Origin: Mycobacterium sp. DL
Lineage (GTDB): Bacteria; Actinomycetota; Actinomycetes; Mycobacteriales; Mycobacteriaceae
Reading direction: 5' to 3'
DNA: 64,000 nucleotides
NCBI RefSeq assembly: GCF_039729195.1
Contig: NZ_CP155796.1
Location: forward strand, 1,364,001-1,428,000
A program made the translations under genes and the position numbers. This document shows positions 1-9,354 of the stretch, piece by piece; position 1 is the stretch's first letter; each line of letters opens with the position of its first letter. The notes under the pieces were generated by a model, which was given only the letters and a program-made list of their open reading frames with translations, was not told where the DNA came from and did not search any database.

Positions 1-2
1 CC

Positions 3-227
3 GGCTGGGTGGACGTGGTTCGCGAAGCACATCCCGGCGTGGCCGGCCCCTATGCCTGGTGGTCGTGGCGGGGCAAGGCGTTCGACAACGACGCCGGCTG
101 GCGCATCGACTACCAGCTGGCGACTCCCGATCTGGCGGCACGCGTGGCGTCGGTGCACACCGAACGTCCGGCGGCCTACGCGCTGCGCTGGTCCGACCAC
201 TGCCCGGTGACGGTCGACTACGCGTGA
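3..227 (+). CDS. xthA: Exodeoxyribonuclease III, C-terminal fragment
   Basis: This is the last 74 residues of an AP endonuclease/3'-5' exonuclease of the ExoIII (EEP) family; the gene enters from the left edge. The reading frame is open from base 3. The piece carries the family C-terminal signatures: an aromatic WWSWRGKAFD stretch, the WRIDYQLAT segment holding the late catalytic Asp, and RWSDHCPVTVDY with the essential SDH triplet near the end. The enzyme repairs abasic sites in base excision repair. It converges on the lipase gene, whose stop lies 7 bp away. Identification is firm for the family, although only about a quarter of the protein is visible. Confidence 0.9.
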   Translation, partial: GWVDVVREAHPGVAGPYAWWSWRGKAFDNDAGWRIDYQLATPDLAARVASVHTERPAAYALRWSDHCPVTVDYA

Positions 228-234
228 TTTGCGC

Positions 235-1266
235 TCAGCAGCCGAGACGATTCGGGGTCTGCAGTGCCCCGTCGGCACCTTCGATCGCGCCGCGGACCAC
301 CTCGAACACCCGCGGATCCCAGGTGAGCGCCGTCTCCCAGGGCAGTCCGTTCGCGTCGGAGACGAAGATGCTGTGGGTGTCGTCGAAGACCGCGCAGCGG
401 CGGTGTGGAAGCACCCGGTCGCTCACATCGGTGGCCAGAGCGCTGTGGCGCGACACCAGGCCGTCATTGGGCCAGGTCATCGGGTTCACCGGTGCCGGCC
501 GGGTGAAGCGGGCCCCGCCGATCAGCACGACGGGGATCTGATCGAGCACGCCGGCCTGGTACTCGTTCCAGCCCTGCGGTCCCATCAGGTATCCCTGGTT
601 GACCTCGCGCCCGGAACCGGTCTGCAGCCGCAACACCTCGGCCTTGAAATCCACGGCTGCCTGCTCGCAGAATGCGTCACCGGCGCAGTCAGACAGCGGG
701 CGCAGGTCGTTGGCGTAATCGGACAGGTGGCTACCCTGCCAGGGGGTGCCGAGGGTGGTCAGTGACCGGAGCCGCACCGGTGAGCCCAGTCCTTGGAGCA
801 CCCGGAACGCCGCCCGCGAATACAGCCCGCCCATCGAATGGCCGACGACGTCGACGACCTCCACCCCGCGGGTGTCGCGCAGGTAGGTCAAGAACCGGGC
901 GAGGTGCTCGCCGGCGAGGTCGATCGAGCCGGTGGAGTCCACGGTCATGTTCTCCGGCAACGTGATCGGGCAGTCGCCGAAGGCGCCGAACCCCACCTGA
1001 TCGGTCACCGGCCCGCGCCCGGCCATCGCGGGTGAGGTGTACACCGCGTAGCCGGCATCGAGCAGGTGTTGGCGCAGCGCCGTGTCGGTGTTGCCGGCGG
1101 CCAGGCCAGACGCGCACGCCTGCCGCGGCGTCGTGAACGGGCTGACCGCCGCCCCACCGGACACGATGACCACCGCGTGGCCCGGGGGTTGCGGTGCGCC
1201 GCGCGCGATTCCGGCACCGAACACGGCCGCCATCAACAGGACGACGATCGTCGACAAGTGCCGCAC
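235..1266 (-). CDS. Secreted alpha/beta-hydrolase (lipase/esterase)
   Basis: A 343-residue secreted serine hydrolase. A hydrophobic signal segment (about residues 4-24, ending ARGAP) is followed by an alpha/beta-hydrolase core with the nucleophile elbow GHSMGG, then a GTPWQGS segment typical of triacylglycerol lipases, and a C-terminal DDTHSIF that probably supplies the catalytic His. Several Cys pairs fit an exported protein. The GTG at 1266 is preferred because it has a G-rich Shine-Dalgarno-like stretch and places the signal peptide at the N terminus; a GTG at 1290 in the same frame is possible. Substrate cannot be told from sequence. It is convergent with xthA. Confidence 0.8.
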   Translation of the reverse strand: MRHLSTIVVLLMAAVFGAGIARGAPQPPGHAVVIVSGGAAVSPFTTPRQACASGLAAGNTDTALRQHLLDAGYAVYTSPAMAGRGPVTDQVGFGAFGDCPITLPENMTVDSTGSIDLAGEHLARFLTYLRDTRGVEVVDVVGHSMGGLYSRAAFRVLQGLGSPVRLRSLTTLGTPWQGSHLSDYANDLRPLSDCAGDAFCEQAAVDFKAEVLRLQTGSGREVNQGYLMGPQGWNEYQAGVLDQIPVVLIGGARFTRPAPVNPMTWPNDGLVSRHSALATDVSDRVLPHRRCAVFDDTHSIFVSDANGLPWETALTWDPRVFEVVRGAIEGADGALQTPNRLGC

Positions 1267-1333
1267 ATAAACCCCCGAGTCGTGGCGCACACGATCGCGG
1301 GAATGCTACCCACCGAATCGGTTTCGGGACGCG

Positions 1334-1948
1334 CTATGCCGAAGTCCGAGCCCAGGACGGATTTCGGCCGAGGTGACGCAGGATGCCGGCGAAGTCGTCC
1401 CCATCGTCACTGTGTTCCAGCGACCGGGCGAACGGGGCGCCGGTTGCGTTGCGGAATTCGCCGTCGGGAACTGCCATCACGATCGGCAGTACGGCGGCGA
1501 CGACATCGGTGGGCAACGTGAACGGTGAGCGGATCGTCGCCGCGACGTCCCAGCCGTGCACCACATAGTCCACGAAGTGAAAGCCCATCGCGATCCTTCC
1601 GGGGAGGCTGACGTCGCGGCCGAACTCGGGCAGCGCGAAGAGTGCGTCGTCGAGACCAGCGGCCGCGAACGCCGAGAGCGCGTCGTGGGCTGCGGCGGCG
1701 TAAGTGCCCGCCGGGTCCGTGGCGATGGCCGCCGTAAACGGTTCGGTCTGCCAGACAGCCGGATTCGCGCCGTGACCGCGTGCCGCCGCAGCGAACCCGT
1801 GGTGCTGGGCGGTCATGTGCGTCAGCAGGTCGGCGAGGGTCCATCCAGCGCACGGCGTGGCGAGGCCGAGGTCCCCGGGTGAGACCGAGGCGACGACGTC
1901 GATGGAGGCGTGTACGGCGGTGCGGTGCTGGTCACCAAAAGTAGGCAT
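1334..1948 (-). CDS. TIGR03086-type metal-binding (DinB/maleylpyruvate isomerase-like) protein
   Basis: A 204-residue protein of the mycothiol-dependent maleylpyruvate isomerase/DinB-like superfamily. The N-terminal CAGWTLADLLTHMTAQHHGF segment carries the first metal-binding His and the usual W-DLLTH context; a second His group lies in FHFVDYVVHGWDVA, giving the three-His site of this family. Such proteins often use mycothiol, fitting an actinobacterium, but many members have no assigned reaction. A TATCAT box at 1955-1960 (minus strand) sits about 7 bases before the ATG, so the mRNA may be leaderless. It is divergent from the MarR gene at 2000, which is the obvious candidate regulator. Confidence 0.75.
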   Translation of the reverse strand: MPTFGDQHRTAVHASIDVVASVSPGDLGLATPCAGWTLADLLTHMTAQHHGFAAAARGHGANPAVWQTEPFTAAIATDPAGTYAAAAHDALSAFAAAGLDDALFALPEFGRDVSLPGRIAMGFHFVDYVVHGWDVAATIRSPFTLPTDVVAAVLPIVMAVPDGEFRNATGAPFARSLEHSDDGDDFAGILRHLGRNPSWARTSA

Positions 1949-1954
1949 ATGTAG

Positions 1955-1982
1955 ATGATAGGCAAGTGCATATAATCATGCA
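1955..1982. promoter_or_regulatory. Divergent promoter region with candidate MarR operator
   Basis: The 51-bp gap between the DinB-like gene and the MarR gene contains a perfect TATAAT at 1971-1976 for the plus strand. It sits inside an inverted repeat, TGCAT-N6-ATGCA, at 1967-1982. A TATCAT box for the opposite gene lies at 1955-1960. A palindrome covering the -10 of a MarR gene is the usual arrangement for autorepression; binding itself is inferred. Confidence 0.5.
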
Positions 1983-1999
1983 ATGCTTACGCTCTGCGG

Positions 2000-3470
<1,471 letters not shown>

Positions 3471-3484
3471 CCACAGGAGGTCGG

Positions 3485-4528
3485 ATGACTGCGCCGGACA
3501 GCTCGACTGACTCCGACGACAAGCCCGGCATCCTCGACCGCCTCCGCGCGCGGATGCCCTGGTTCGATCACGTGATGCGGGCTCAGGGCCGCTACAACGA
3601 GTGCAAAGGCGACTTCTACGCAGCCGGCATCACCTATTTCACGATCTTTGCGCTGTTCCCGCTTCTGATGGTCGGGTTCGCCGTCGCCGGTTTCGTCCTG
3701 GCCAGCCGACCGGATTTGTTCGCCGAGGTGGAGAACCAGATCAGGGGTGCGGTCAGCGGTGACCTCGGAGAGCAACTCGTCGAGCTGATGGAGTCGGCGA
3801 TCGAGTCGCGCGGCACCGTCGGCGTCATCGGGCTGGCGGCCGCGGCGTGGGCGGGCCTGGGCTGGATGGCCAACCTGCGTGAGGCACTCAGCCAGATGTG
3901 GGGTGGGTTTCGGGCCGAGCCCGCCGGGTTCGTCAAGACCAAGCTGTCGGATCTGCTGTCGTTGCTCTCGGCGTTCGTGGCCATCGTGGCCACCGTGGCG
4001 CTGACGGCCCTGGGCAGCAGATCGGTGATGGACACCGTGCTGGGCTGGTTCGGCATCGGCGACACCACCGGACTGACCCTGGTGTTGCGCGGGGTCTCGA
4101 TCCTGGTCTCGGTGCTGGTGTCCTGGTTGCTGTTCACGCTGGTGATCGTGCGACTGCCCCGGGAACCGGTCGGTTTCCGCAGCGGGGTGCGGGCCGGGCT
4201 GCTGGCCGCCGTCGCATTCGAGATCTTCAAGCTGGTCGCGTCGATCTATCTGCAGTCGGTGGTCACCGGACCGGCCGGTGCGACGTTCGGTCCCGTTCTC
4301 GGGTTGATGGTGTTCGCCTACATCACCGCCCGGCTGATCCTGTTCGCCACGGCGTGGGCGGCGACGACGGCGGAGAACATGGGCGAAGAGCCCATCCCGG
4401 CACCCGCGCCGGCGGTCATCAGGAACCGGATCGTCACCCGCCCCGGACTCGGGCCGGTGCAGGCGACGGCTGCCGTCGCGGCGGGAGCGCTTGGCGCGCT
4501 GGGCCTTACGCGATGGCGTAGGCGCTAG
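3485..4528 (+). CDS. YihY/BrkB family inner-membrane protein
   Basis: A 347-residue integral membrane protein of the YihY/virulence factor BrkB family, formerly mislabelled ribonuclease BN. It shows a soluble N-terminal stretch ending in the family-type NECKGDFYAAGITYFTIFALFP segment, about six membrane spans, the GWMANLREALSQMWG loop, and a basic tail. The ATG at 3485 is chosen because AGGAGGT lies just upstream; the open frame runs further back but overlaps trpS. It converges on dacB1 with 3 bp between stops. The molecular function of the family is not established. Confidence 0.85.
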   Translation: MTAPDSSTDSDDKPGILDRLRARMPWFDHVMRAQGRYNECKGDFYAAGITYFTIFALFPLLMVGFAVAGFVLASRPDLFAEVENQIRGAVSGDLGEQLVELMESAIESRGTVGVIGLAAAAWAGLGWMANLREALSQMWGGFRAEPAGFVKTKLSDLLSLLSAFVAIVATVALTALGSRSVMDTVLGWFGIGDTTGLTLVLRGVSILVSVLVSWLLFTLVIVRLPREPVGFRSGVRAGLLAAVAFEIFKLVASIYLQSVVTGPAGATFGPVLGLMVFAYITARLILFATAWAATTAENMGEEPIPAPAPAVIRNRIVTRPGLGPVQATAAVAAGALGALGLTRWRRR

Positions 4529-4531
4529 CCG

Positions 4532-5740
4532 TCACACCGGTCGGCGGTTGAGCGCGCGGGCACACATGATCAGGCTGAACACGATCACCGACCCGATCAC
4601 GCCGACCCCGATTCGGACGGGCAGCGCGTTGACGTCGGGGAGCGCGGCGTTGGCGTTGTTCGTCGTGCCTGCGGTGGCGGGATCCGGTTTGGCGGCGACC
4701 AGCGAGGGGTCCGGCTCGATCAGGGTCCCCACCCTGGTGCCGGGTGCGGTCGCGTATCCGTAGTCGAGCAGTCGTGCGGCCTGCTCCCACGGCGCGATGG
4801 GTTGCCGGGTGCCGCGCAGGAGGACGGCGACCAACCGGCGTCCGTCGCGGTCGGCGGCGCCTACAAAGGTCTGTTGGGCGTCGTCGGTGTAACCGGTCTT
4901 GCCGCCCAGCGCCCCGGGGTAGTTGGCCAGCAGCTTGTTGTCGTTCTCGATCGGGTAGCCGGCGCCGTCGCGGCCGGGGAACGTCGTCGAACGGGTGGCG
5001 ACGATGTCGGAGAAGGTCGGGTTCTGCCAGGCGTAACGGTAGATCAGGCCGATGTCGTAGGCCGAGGTGCTCATGCCGGGGCCGTCTAGGCCGGACGGTG
5101 TCGCCACCCGGGTGTCGCGCGCCCCCAGCTGGCCGGCGAGGACATTGAGCTTGTTCAAGGCGTTGTCCATGCCGCCCATCTGCATCGCCAGCGCATGTGC
5201 CGCGTCGTTTCCGGAGTACATGAGCAGGCCGTGCAGCAGGTCGTTGATCGAATAGAAGCCGCCCTCGCCGACTCCTACGCTGGTGCCTTCGACCGCGGCG
5301 TCCTCGGCCGTGCCGGGAACCACCTTGTGCAGCGGCAGGTCGCGGATGGCCTGCATCGCGGTGAGTGCCTTGATGATGCTGGCGGGGCGATGCCTGCCGT
5401 GCGGGTCCCGGGCCGCGATGACGTCGCCGGTGTCGAGGTCGGCGACCAGCCAGGCCTCCGCGGAGACGTCGCCGGGGACCGGCGGGGTATTGGGCGCGGT
5501 GATGACGCCGCAGCCCGACAGCGCGTCCCCGCCCATCGGCTTGGCGGGTACCGGCAGCGGGTCCGGAGGCGGGCCGACCTTGGGGACCTCGGAGGCGTCG
5601 ACGGCGGGCGGCGTCGCCACCCGGTAGGGGCAGGGGTCCACCGCCGCGTTCGGCTCGGCCGCAGCGACCGGGGCGACTGCCAGAAGGGTCGCGATGACCA
5701 GCGCAGACAGCTGCGCGGAGATCTTTGTGAAGGTCGCCAT
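4532..5740 (-). CDS. dacB1: D-alanyl-D-alanine carboxypeptidase (penicillin-binding protein)
   Basis: A 402-residue membrane-anchored peptidase S11 that trims the terminal D-Ala from peptidoglycan stem peptides. It has an N-terminal signal sequence ([18 protein letters not shown]), the active-site SxxK motif (SIIK, about residue 120), the SGN motif near 175, and KTG near 278. A C-terminal hydrophobic helix of about 20 residues (377-397) ends in a short positive tail, which fits anchoring to the membrane outside. A TAATCT box at 5750-5755 lies just upstream of the ATG, suggesting an almost leaderless transcript. Position next to trpS and the BrkB-like gene agrees with the recalled mycobacterial dacB1 locus. 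Confidence 0.92.
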   Translation of the reverse strand: MATFTKISAQLSALVIATLLAVAPVAAAEPNAAVDPCPYRVATPPAVDASEVPKVGPPPDPLPVPAKPMGGDALSGCGVITAPNTPPVPGDVSAEAWLVADLDTGDVIAARDPHGRHRPASIIKALTAMQAIRDLPLHKVVPGTAEDAAVEGTSVGVGEGGFYSINDLLHGLLMYSGNDAAHALAMQMGGMDNALNKLNVLAGQLGARDTRVATPSGLDGPGMSTSAYDIGLIYRYAWQNPTFSDIVATRSTTFPGRDGAGYPIENDNKLLANYPGALGGKTGYTDDAQQTFVGAADRDGRRLVAVLLRGTRQPIAPWEQAARLLDYGYATAPGTRVGTLIEPDPSLVAAKPDPATAGTTNNANAALPDVNALPVRIGVGVIGSVIVFSLIMCARALNRRPV

Positions 5741-5849
5741 CGTCTGCGCAGATTACGCAATCGAGGCGGCGATCACGGGGAGCCACGCGGTGACTGGTGT
5801 GGTCAGAGTTTCAAAAGTGACTCGCTCGGGTACCGGCCCCGGACGCACG

Positions 5850-5882
5850 AAAGGGGCACCCCATAGGGGAGGGTGCCCCTTT
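5850..5882. terminator. Rho-independent-type hairpin after secreted paralogue 1
   Basis: AAAGGGGCACCC (5850-5861) pairs perfectly with GGGTGCCCCTTT (5871-5882) over a 9-nt loop. It lies 13 bp after the stop of the small secreted gene on the minus strand. The stem is almost the same as that at 9310-9341, next to the third paralogue, so the hairpin looks like part of a duplicated cassette. Confidence 0.8.
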
Positions 5883-5894
5883 CTGTGCGGCGTC

Positions 5895-6194
5895 TCAGCG
5901 GACGTCGACGAACAGGATGTGTCCGACGGTTTCTAGGATGCGGTCGTCGCGCTGCCGGTCCCAGGTCCATTCCCGGATCGGCGAACCCGGGCGTACCGAC
6001 ACGACATCGGCTTCATCGAGCGGGGTGCCGTTCTCGCGGTTGACGATCACGCGGTTGCCGTCGGCTTCGAGCTGGCTGATCGTGTCCGCGGCGTTGACGG
6101 GACCGCTGGGCGCGGCGGTGGCGGGAGCGGCGAGTCCGAGGAGGGCTGCGGTGAGCCCGGCGGCGGCGGCGGTGGTGAGGGTCAGGTTCGTCAT
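5895..6194 (-). CDS. Small secreted protein, paralogue 1 of 3
   Basis: A 99-residue exported protein: signal peptide (TTAAAAGLTAALLGLAAPATAAPS), then a mature domain of about 70 residues reading DTISQLEADGNRVIVNRENG, a PLDEADVVSVRPG stretch, a divergent basic linker, and the ending ILFVDVR. The same pattern (TIS.LEA.G.RVIV....PL..a.VV.VR.G.PI.E.v ... Y/FVDV/EVR) occurs in the proteins at 7930-8235 and 9355-9675. I recognise it as a small secreted family common in mycobacteria, with no assigned function. The leader and terminator are also shared between the three copies. The start has an AGGGAAG-type ribosome site. Confidence 0.8.
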   Translation of the reverse strand: MTNLTLTTAAAAGLTAALLGLAAPATAAPSGPVNAADTISQLEADGNRVIVNRENGTPLDEADVVSVRPGSPIREWTWDRQRDDRILETVGHILFVDVR

Positions 6195-6340
6195 CTTCTG
6201 CTCTTCCCTGTGTCGGGTCGGAGCCGTGGAGCGTGTCGCGCGGTTTCGACTATCTGGTGGTTCGTGTTGCTTCTGATGGATTGAACCAGCAGGTCAGGGG
6301 ATTAATTCCGCTGGCAGAAATTGAACGCTCGGTGGCAGTA
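6195..6340 (-). promoter_or_regulatory. Conserved leader/promoter of secreted paralogue 1
   Basis: About 145 bp upstream of the start are strongly conserved with 8236-8390 and 9676-9825. Reading towards the gene, the blocks are two TGGCAG-type repeats exactly 21 bp apart (plus-strand 6312-6317 and 6333-6338), a CTGACCTG block, a GCTCCACGGCTCCGACCC block and AGGGAAGAGCAGAA carrying the ribosome site. Conservation outside the coding region argues for a shared regulator or a structured 5' leader. The metallophosphoesterase gene starts 43 bp beyond and may share part of it. Confidence 0.6.
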
Positions 6341-6383
6341 ACTAGGCTGTCGGCGACCGCTCGGCGCGCACCAAAGGACGTAC

Positions 6384-7574
6384 ATGTTCATCGTTGTTCT
6401 CGGCTCGGTCCTCGGGCTGATGCATCTGTACGTCTGGAAGCGGATGGTCAAGGACACCACCCGGCCCGGCCGCGCCAGATGGCTGCTGTCCATCGCCGTG
6501 GCCGCCCTGATGGTGTTGCTGCTCGTGACCCTGCTGGGGCCGCGCACCTTCGGGGTGACGGATGCGGGCTGGTACGCCTGGCCCGGATACTTCTGGTTCG
6601 GCCTGATCGCCTACCTGTTCCTGGTGCTGCTCGTGTTGGAGCCGGTGCGGCTGGCGCTGCGGGGCTGGGTGAAACGTGCGCCGACCGCCCCGGAGCCGGC
6701 GGCGGAGCCGGCGCCTGCACCGGAGCCGGCGCCTTCGGTGGACCGGCGGATCTTCCTGGCCCGGGCCGGTGCGGTGGCCGCAGGCGCCGCTGCGGTCGGA
6801 CTGGTCGGTACCGGTGCGGCCAGCGCGCTCGGTCCGCCAACGGTGCTGCGGGTCCCGGTGCGGCTCAGCCGGCTGGACCCGGCGTTCAACGGGTTCCGCA
6901 TCGCGGTGGTGTCCGACATTCACCTCGGTCCGCTGCTGGGTCGTGCGCACACCGAGCGGATCGTGCGGATGATCAACGAGACAGAACCCGACCTCGTGGC
7001 TGTGGTGGGTGACCTGGTCGACGGCACGGTCGAGGAGCTCGGCCCGGCGGCGGAACCGCTTCGCGACCTGCAATCGCGCGAGGGGACCTTCTTCGTCACC
7101 GGGAACCACGAGTACTTCGTCGAAGAGACCGACCTGTGGATGCGGGAACTCGAACGCCTGGGGCTGGATGTGCTGCGCAACGAGAACACCCGGATCCGCA
7201 GAGGGTCGGCCTCCTTCGACCTCTCCGGAGTCAACGACGTGGCGGGCGCGTCGCGCGACGATCCGCCTGATTTTGACCGGGCACTGGCCGGTGTGGACCC
7301 GGCAGGGCCGACGATCCTGCTGGCCCACCAACCGATCCACGTGACCGAAGCCGCCGCTCGTGGCGTCGACCTGCAGTTGTCCGGTCACACCCACGGCGGC
7401 CAGATGTGGCCGTTCCACTACATCGTCGCGCAGGAACAGCCGGCACTGGCAGGGTTGTCGACGGTGCAGGACACCCAGCTGTACGTGAGCCGCGGGGCCG
7501 GTTTCTGGGGACCTCCGGTGCGGATCGGGGCGCCGCCGGACATCAGCGTGTTGTCGCTGGAGAGTGGTTTATAA
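6384..7574 (+). CDS. Membrane-anchored metallophosphoesterase (YkuE-like)
   Basis: A 396-residue calcineurin-like phosphoesterase. About four hydrophobic helices occupy residues 1-95, followed by a Pro/Ala-rich linker, a DRRIFLARAGAVAAGAAAVG segment that resembles a twin-arginine signal, and the catalytic domain. Metal ligands are visible in order: SDIHLG (about 177), GDLVDG (about 211), GNHEYF (about 240), and GHTHGG (about 333). It probably acts outside the membrane on an unknown phosphoester. The ATG at 6384 has an AAAGGAC ribosome site. It is divergent from secreted paralogue 1. Confidence 0.85.
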   Translation: MFIVVLGSVLGLMHLYVWKRMVKDTTRPGRARWLLSIAVAALMVLLLVTLLGPRTFGVTDAGWYAWPGYFWFGLIAYLFLVLLVLEPVRLALRGWVKRAPTAPEPAAEPAPAPEPAPSVDRRIFLARAGAVAAGAAAVGLVGTGAASALGPPTVLRVPVRLSRLDPAFNGFRIAVVSDIHLGPLLGRAHTERIVRMINETEPDLVAVVGDLVDGTVEELGPAAEPLRDLQSREGTFFVTGNHEYFVEETDLWMRELERLGLDVLRNENTRIRRGSASFDLSGVNDVAGASRDDPPDFDRALAGVDPAGPTILLAHQPIHVTEAAARGVDLQLSGHTHGGQMWPFHYIVAQEQPALAGLSTVQDTQLYVSRGAGFWGPPVRIGAPPDISVLSLESGL

Positions 7575-7611
7575 CTTTGTGACGTTGGGCACTTCTTAGG
7601 AACATCACGGC

Positions 7612-7634
7612 TAAAGCTGACGGTAAAGCTCAGG
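7612..7634 (+). promoter_or_regulatory. 12-bp direct repeat upstream of the 59-residue ORF
   Basis: TAAAGCTgacgg at 7612 is followed exactly 12 bp later by TAAAGCTcagg at 7624. A CATAACT box further down (about 7656) could serve as a -10. Direct repeats at short spacing are typical of response-regulator sites, but no regulator can be named. Confidence 0.25.
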
Positions 7635-7698
7635 TAGACCGGTCATGCTGAAGTCATAACTGAGGGAAAACCTGAAGTTCTCAGCGGGAGGCGCTGAC

Positions 7699-7878
7699 AT
7701 GCAGACGAACACCGGAAGTGCGACCGTCATCCATCTCGAGTCGCATCCAGCGTGGCGCTCAGCGCAGCGTCGAACGCACGAGATCGCCGAAGCCATGCGT
7801 CGACACCCGTCCTTCCAATCCCGTCTGGAGCCGGTGACCGGCGGCAACGCCGTGGTGCACCGCTTGGGTGCGCGCTGA
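7699..7878 (+). CDS. Small hypothetical protein, 59 residues
   Basis: A short frame with good translation signals: GGGAGG lies 7-8 nt before the ATG at 7699, and a strong hairpin with a T-run follows the stop. The product is polar and basic (WRSAQRRTHEIAEAMRRHPS in the middle), has no signal peptide or membrane span, and ends LEPVTGGNAVVHRLGAR. I do not recognise a family. An own upstream region with direct repeats and an own terminator suggest a real, separately transcribed gene between the phosphoesterase and secreted paralogue 2. Confidence 0.55.
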   Translation: MQTNTGSATVIHLESHPAWRSAQRRTHEIAEAMRRHPSFQSRLEPVTGGNAVVHRLGAR

Positions 7879-7889
7879 GATCACGCACG

Positions 7890-7926
7890 AAAAAAGGGGC
7901 GCCCCGGCGGGGCGCCCCTCTTTTTT
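7890..7926. terminator. Bidirectional rho-independent terminator
   Basis: GGGGCGCCCC repeated around a 3-nt loop is flanked by AAAAAA on one side and TTTTTT on the other, so it can stop transcription from both directions. It separates the 59-residue ORF from the convergent secreted paralogue 2. Confidence 0.88.
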
Positions 7927-7929
7927 GTG

Positions 7930-8235
7930 TTACTTGACGTCGACGAAGTAGACGTTGCCGGTGGTCTCGAGGACGCGACGGTCGCCCTGGGCGTCCCAGA
8001 CGTACTCGGTGATCGGCAGGCCCTGGCGGACACCGACGACCTCGGCGCTCGACAGCGGTGTGGAGCCCTGGCGGTTGACGATGACGCGGTTGCCGTCGGC
8101 TTCCAGCGAGCTGATGGTGTCGGTCGCGCTGCCTCCTGCGGGGGCGGCGACGGCAGGTGCGGCCAGGCCCACGAGGGCGGCGGCGAATCCTGCGACAGCG
8201 GCGGTGGTGGCGGTGATGATGGTGGTGTTCTTCAT
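7930..8235 (-). CDS. Small secreted protein, paralogue 2 of 3
   Basis: A 101-residue exported protein with a signal peptide (AAVAGFAAALVGLAAPAVAAP) and a mature part DTISSLEADGNRVIVNRQGS, then PLSSAEVVGVRQGLPITEYV and a YFVDVK end. It is the closest match to paralogue 1, with LEADGNRVIVNR identical in both. No Cys is present, so no disulfides. Function is unknown. Its leader and terminator belong to the triplicated cassette, and the ribosome site is AGGGAAG upstream of the ATG at 8235. Confidence 0.8.
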   Translation of the reverse strand: MKNTTIITATTAAVAGFAAALVGLAAPAVAAPAGGSATDTISSLEADGNRVIVNRQGSTPLSSAEVVGVRQGLPITEYVWDAQGDRRVLETTGNVYFVDVK

Positions 8236-8390
8236 TGTTCTGCTCTTCCCTATGTGTGGGTCGGAGCCGTGGAGCGAATCTCGCGGTTCTGACGTTCTTA
8301 GCGTGATGTTCTTGTGGATCTGATGGCTTAAACCGGCAGGTCAGGGGTTTAATTCCACTGGCAGTATTTGAACGGTCGGTGGCAGTAATC
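8236..8390 (-). promoter_or_regulatory. Conserved leader/promoter of secreted paralogue 2
   Basis: Same block order as at 6195-6340. TGGCAG occurs at 8359-8364 and 8380-8385 (21 bp apart), followed towards the gene by CTGACCTG, the GCTCCACGGCTCCGACCC block and AGGGAAGAGCAGAA. The chloroperoxidase-like gene is divergent beyond it. Confidence 0.6.
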
Positions 8391-8472
8391 GACGGTAGGT
8401 ACCGCTAGCCCCCAGTGGCCGTGGCGGTCACCGCTGATGACAGAAGTTGCGAACGCGAGGAAAGTAGCGCCC

Positions 8473-9294
8473 ATGAGCATCCACACCACACCCGACGGCA
8501 CCGACATCTTCTACAAGGACTGGGGTACCGGTCAGCCGATCGTGTTCAGCCACGGCTGGCCGTTGTCCTCCGATGACTGGGACAACCAGATGCTCTTCTT
8601 CCTGCAGCAGGGCTACCGGGTGATCGCTCACGACCGGCGCGGTCACGGACGCTCCACCCAGACGCCCGGCGGCCACGACATCGACCACTACGCCGACGAT
8701 CTCGCCTCGCTGACGGCACACCTCGACCTGCGCGACGCCATCCACGTCGGGCACTCCACCGGTGGCGGCGAGGTCGTCCGCTACGTCGCCCGGCATGAAG
8801 ATCGGGTGGCCAAGGCCGCGATCATCAGTGCGGTGCCGCCGTTGATGGTGCAGACGGACGCCAACCCGGAAGGCCTGCCCAAGAGCGTGTTCGACGACCT
8901 GCAGGCACAGCTGGCGGCGAACCGCTCGGAGTTCTACCGCGCACTGCCGGCGGGACCCTTCTACGGTTTCAACCGCGCCGGTGTGGAGTCCTCGGAAGCG
9001 ATCATCGAGAACTGGTGGCGTCAGGGCATGATGGGCGACGCCCTGTCGCACTACGACGGCATCGTCGCGTTCTCCCAGACCGACTTCACCGAGGACCTGA
9101 AGAAGATCACCGTTCCGGTGCTGGTGATGCACAGCGAAGACGACCAGATCGTGCCCTACGTCGCTTCGGGCCCCAAGTCCGCAGAGCTGCTGCAAAACGG
9201 AATCATGAAGACCTATCAGGGATTTCCGCACGGCATGCCCACGACGCGCGCGGACGTGATCAACGCCGATCTGCTGGCGTTCCTGAAGTCGTAG
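8473..9294 (+). CDS. Alpha/beta-hydrolase, non-heme chloroperoxidase type
   Basis: A 273-residue cofactor-free haloperoxidase/esterase-like enzyme. Triad candidates: Ser in GHSTGGG (about 95), Asp in SEDDQIVP (about 222), and His in GFPHGMP (about 252). The oxyanion segment SHGWPLSSDDW and the HDRRGHGRS strand are characteristic. In vivo these enzymes act as esterases or perhydrolases; true halogenation is incidental. The ATG at 8473 is preferred to one at 8437 because GAGGAAAG lies at the right distance and the protein then has the usual family length. It is flanked by secreted paralogues 2 and 3 on the other strand. Confidence 0.87.
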   Translation: MSIHTTPDGTDIFYKDWGTGQPIVFSHGWPLSSDDWDNQMLFFLQQGYRVIAHDRRGHGRSTQTPGGHDIDHYADDLASLTAHLDLRDAIHVGHSTGGGEVVRYVARHEDRVAKAAIISAVPPLMVQTDANPEGLPKSVFDDLQAQLAANRSEFYRALPAGPFYGFNRAGVESSEAIIENWWRQGMMGDALSHYDGIVAFSQTDFTEDLKKITVPVLVMHSEDDQIVPYVASGPKSAELLQNGIMKTYQGFPHGMPTTRADVINADLLAFLKS

Positions 9295-9309
9295 CACTTA
9301 CGACATGAG

Positions 9310-9341
9310 AAAGGGGCACCCCATGGGAAGGGTGCCCCTTT
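9310..9341. terminator. Bidirectional hairpin terminator
   Basis: AAAGGGGCACCC (9310-9321) pairs with GGGTGCCCCTTT (9330-9341) over an 8-nt loop. It lies between the convergent chloroperoxidase-like gene and secreted paralogue 3. The stem is identical to that at 5850-5882. Confidence 0.85.
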
Positions 9342-9354
9342 CTTGGTCCAGGTG

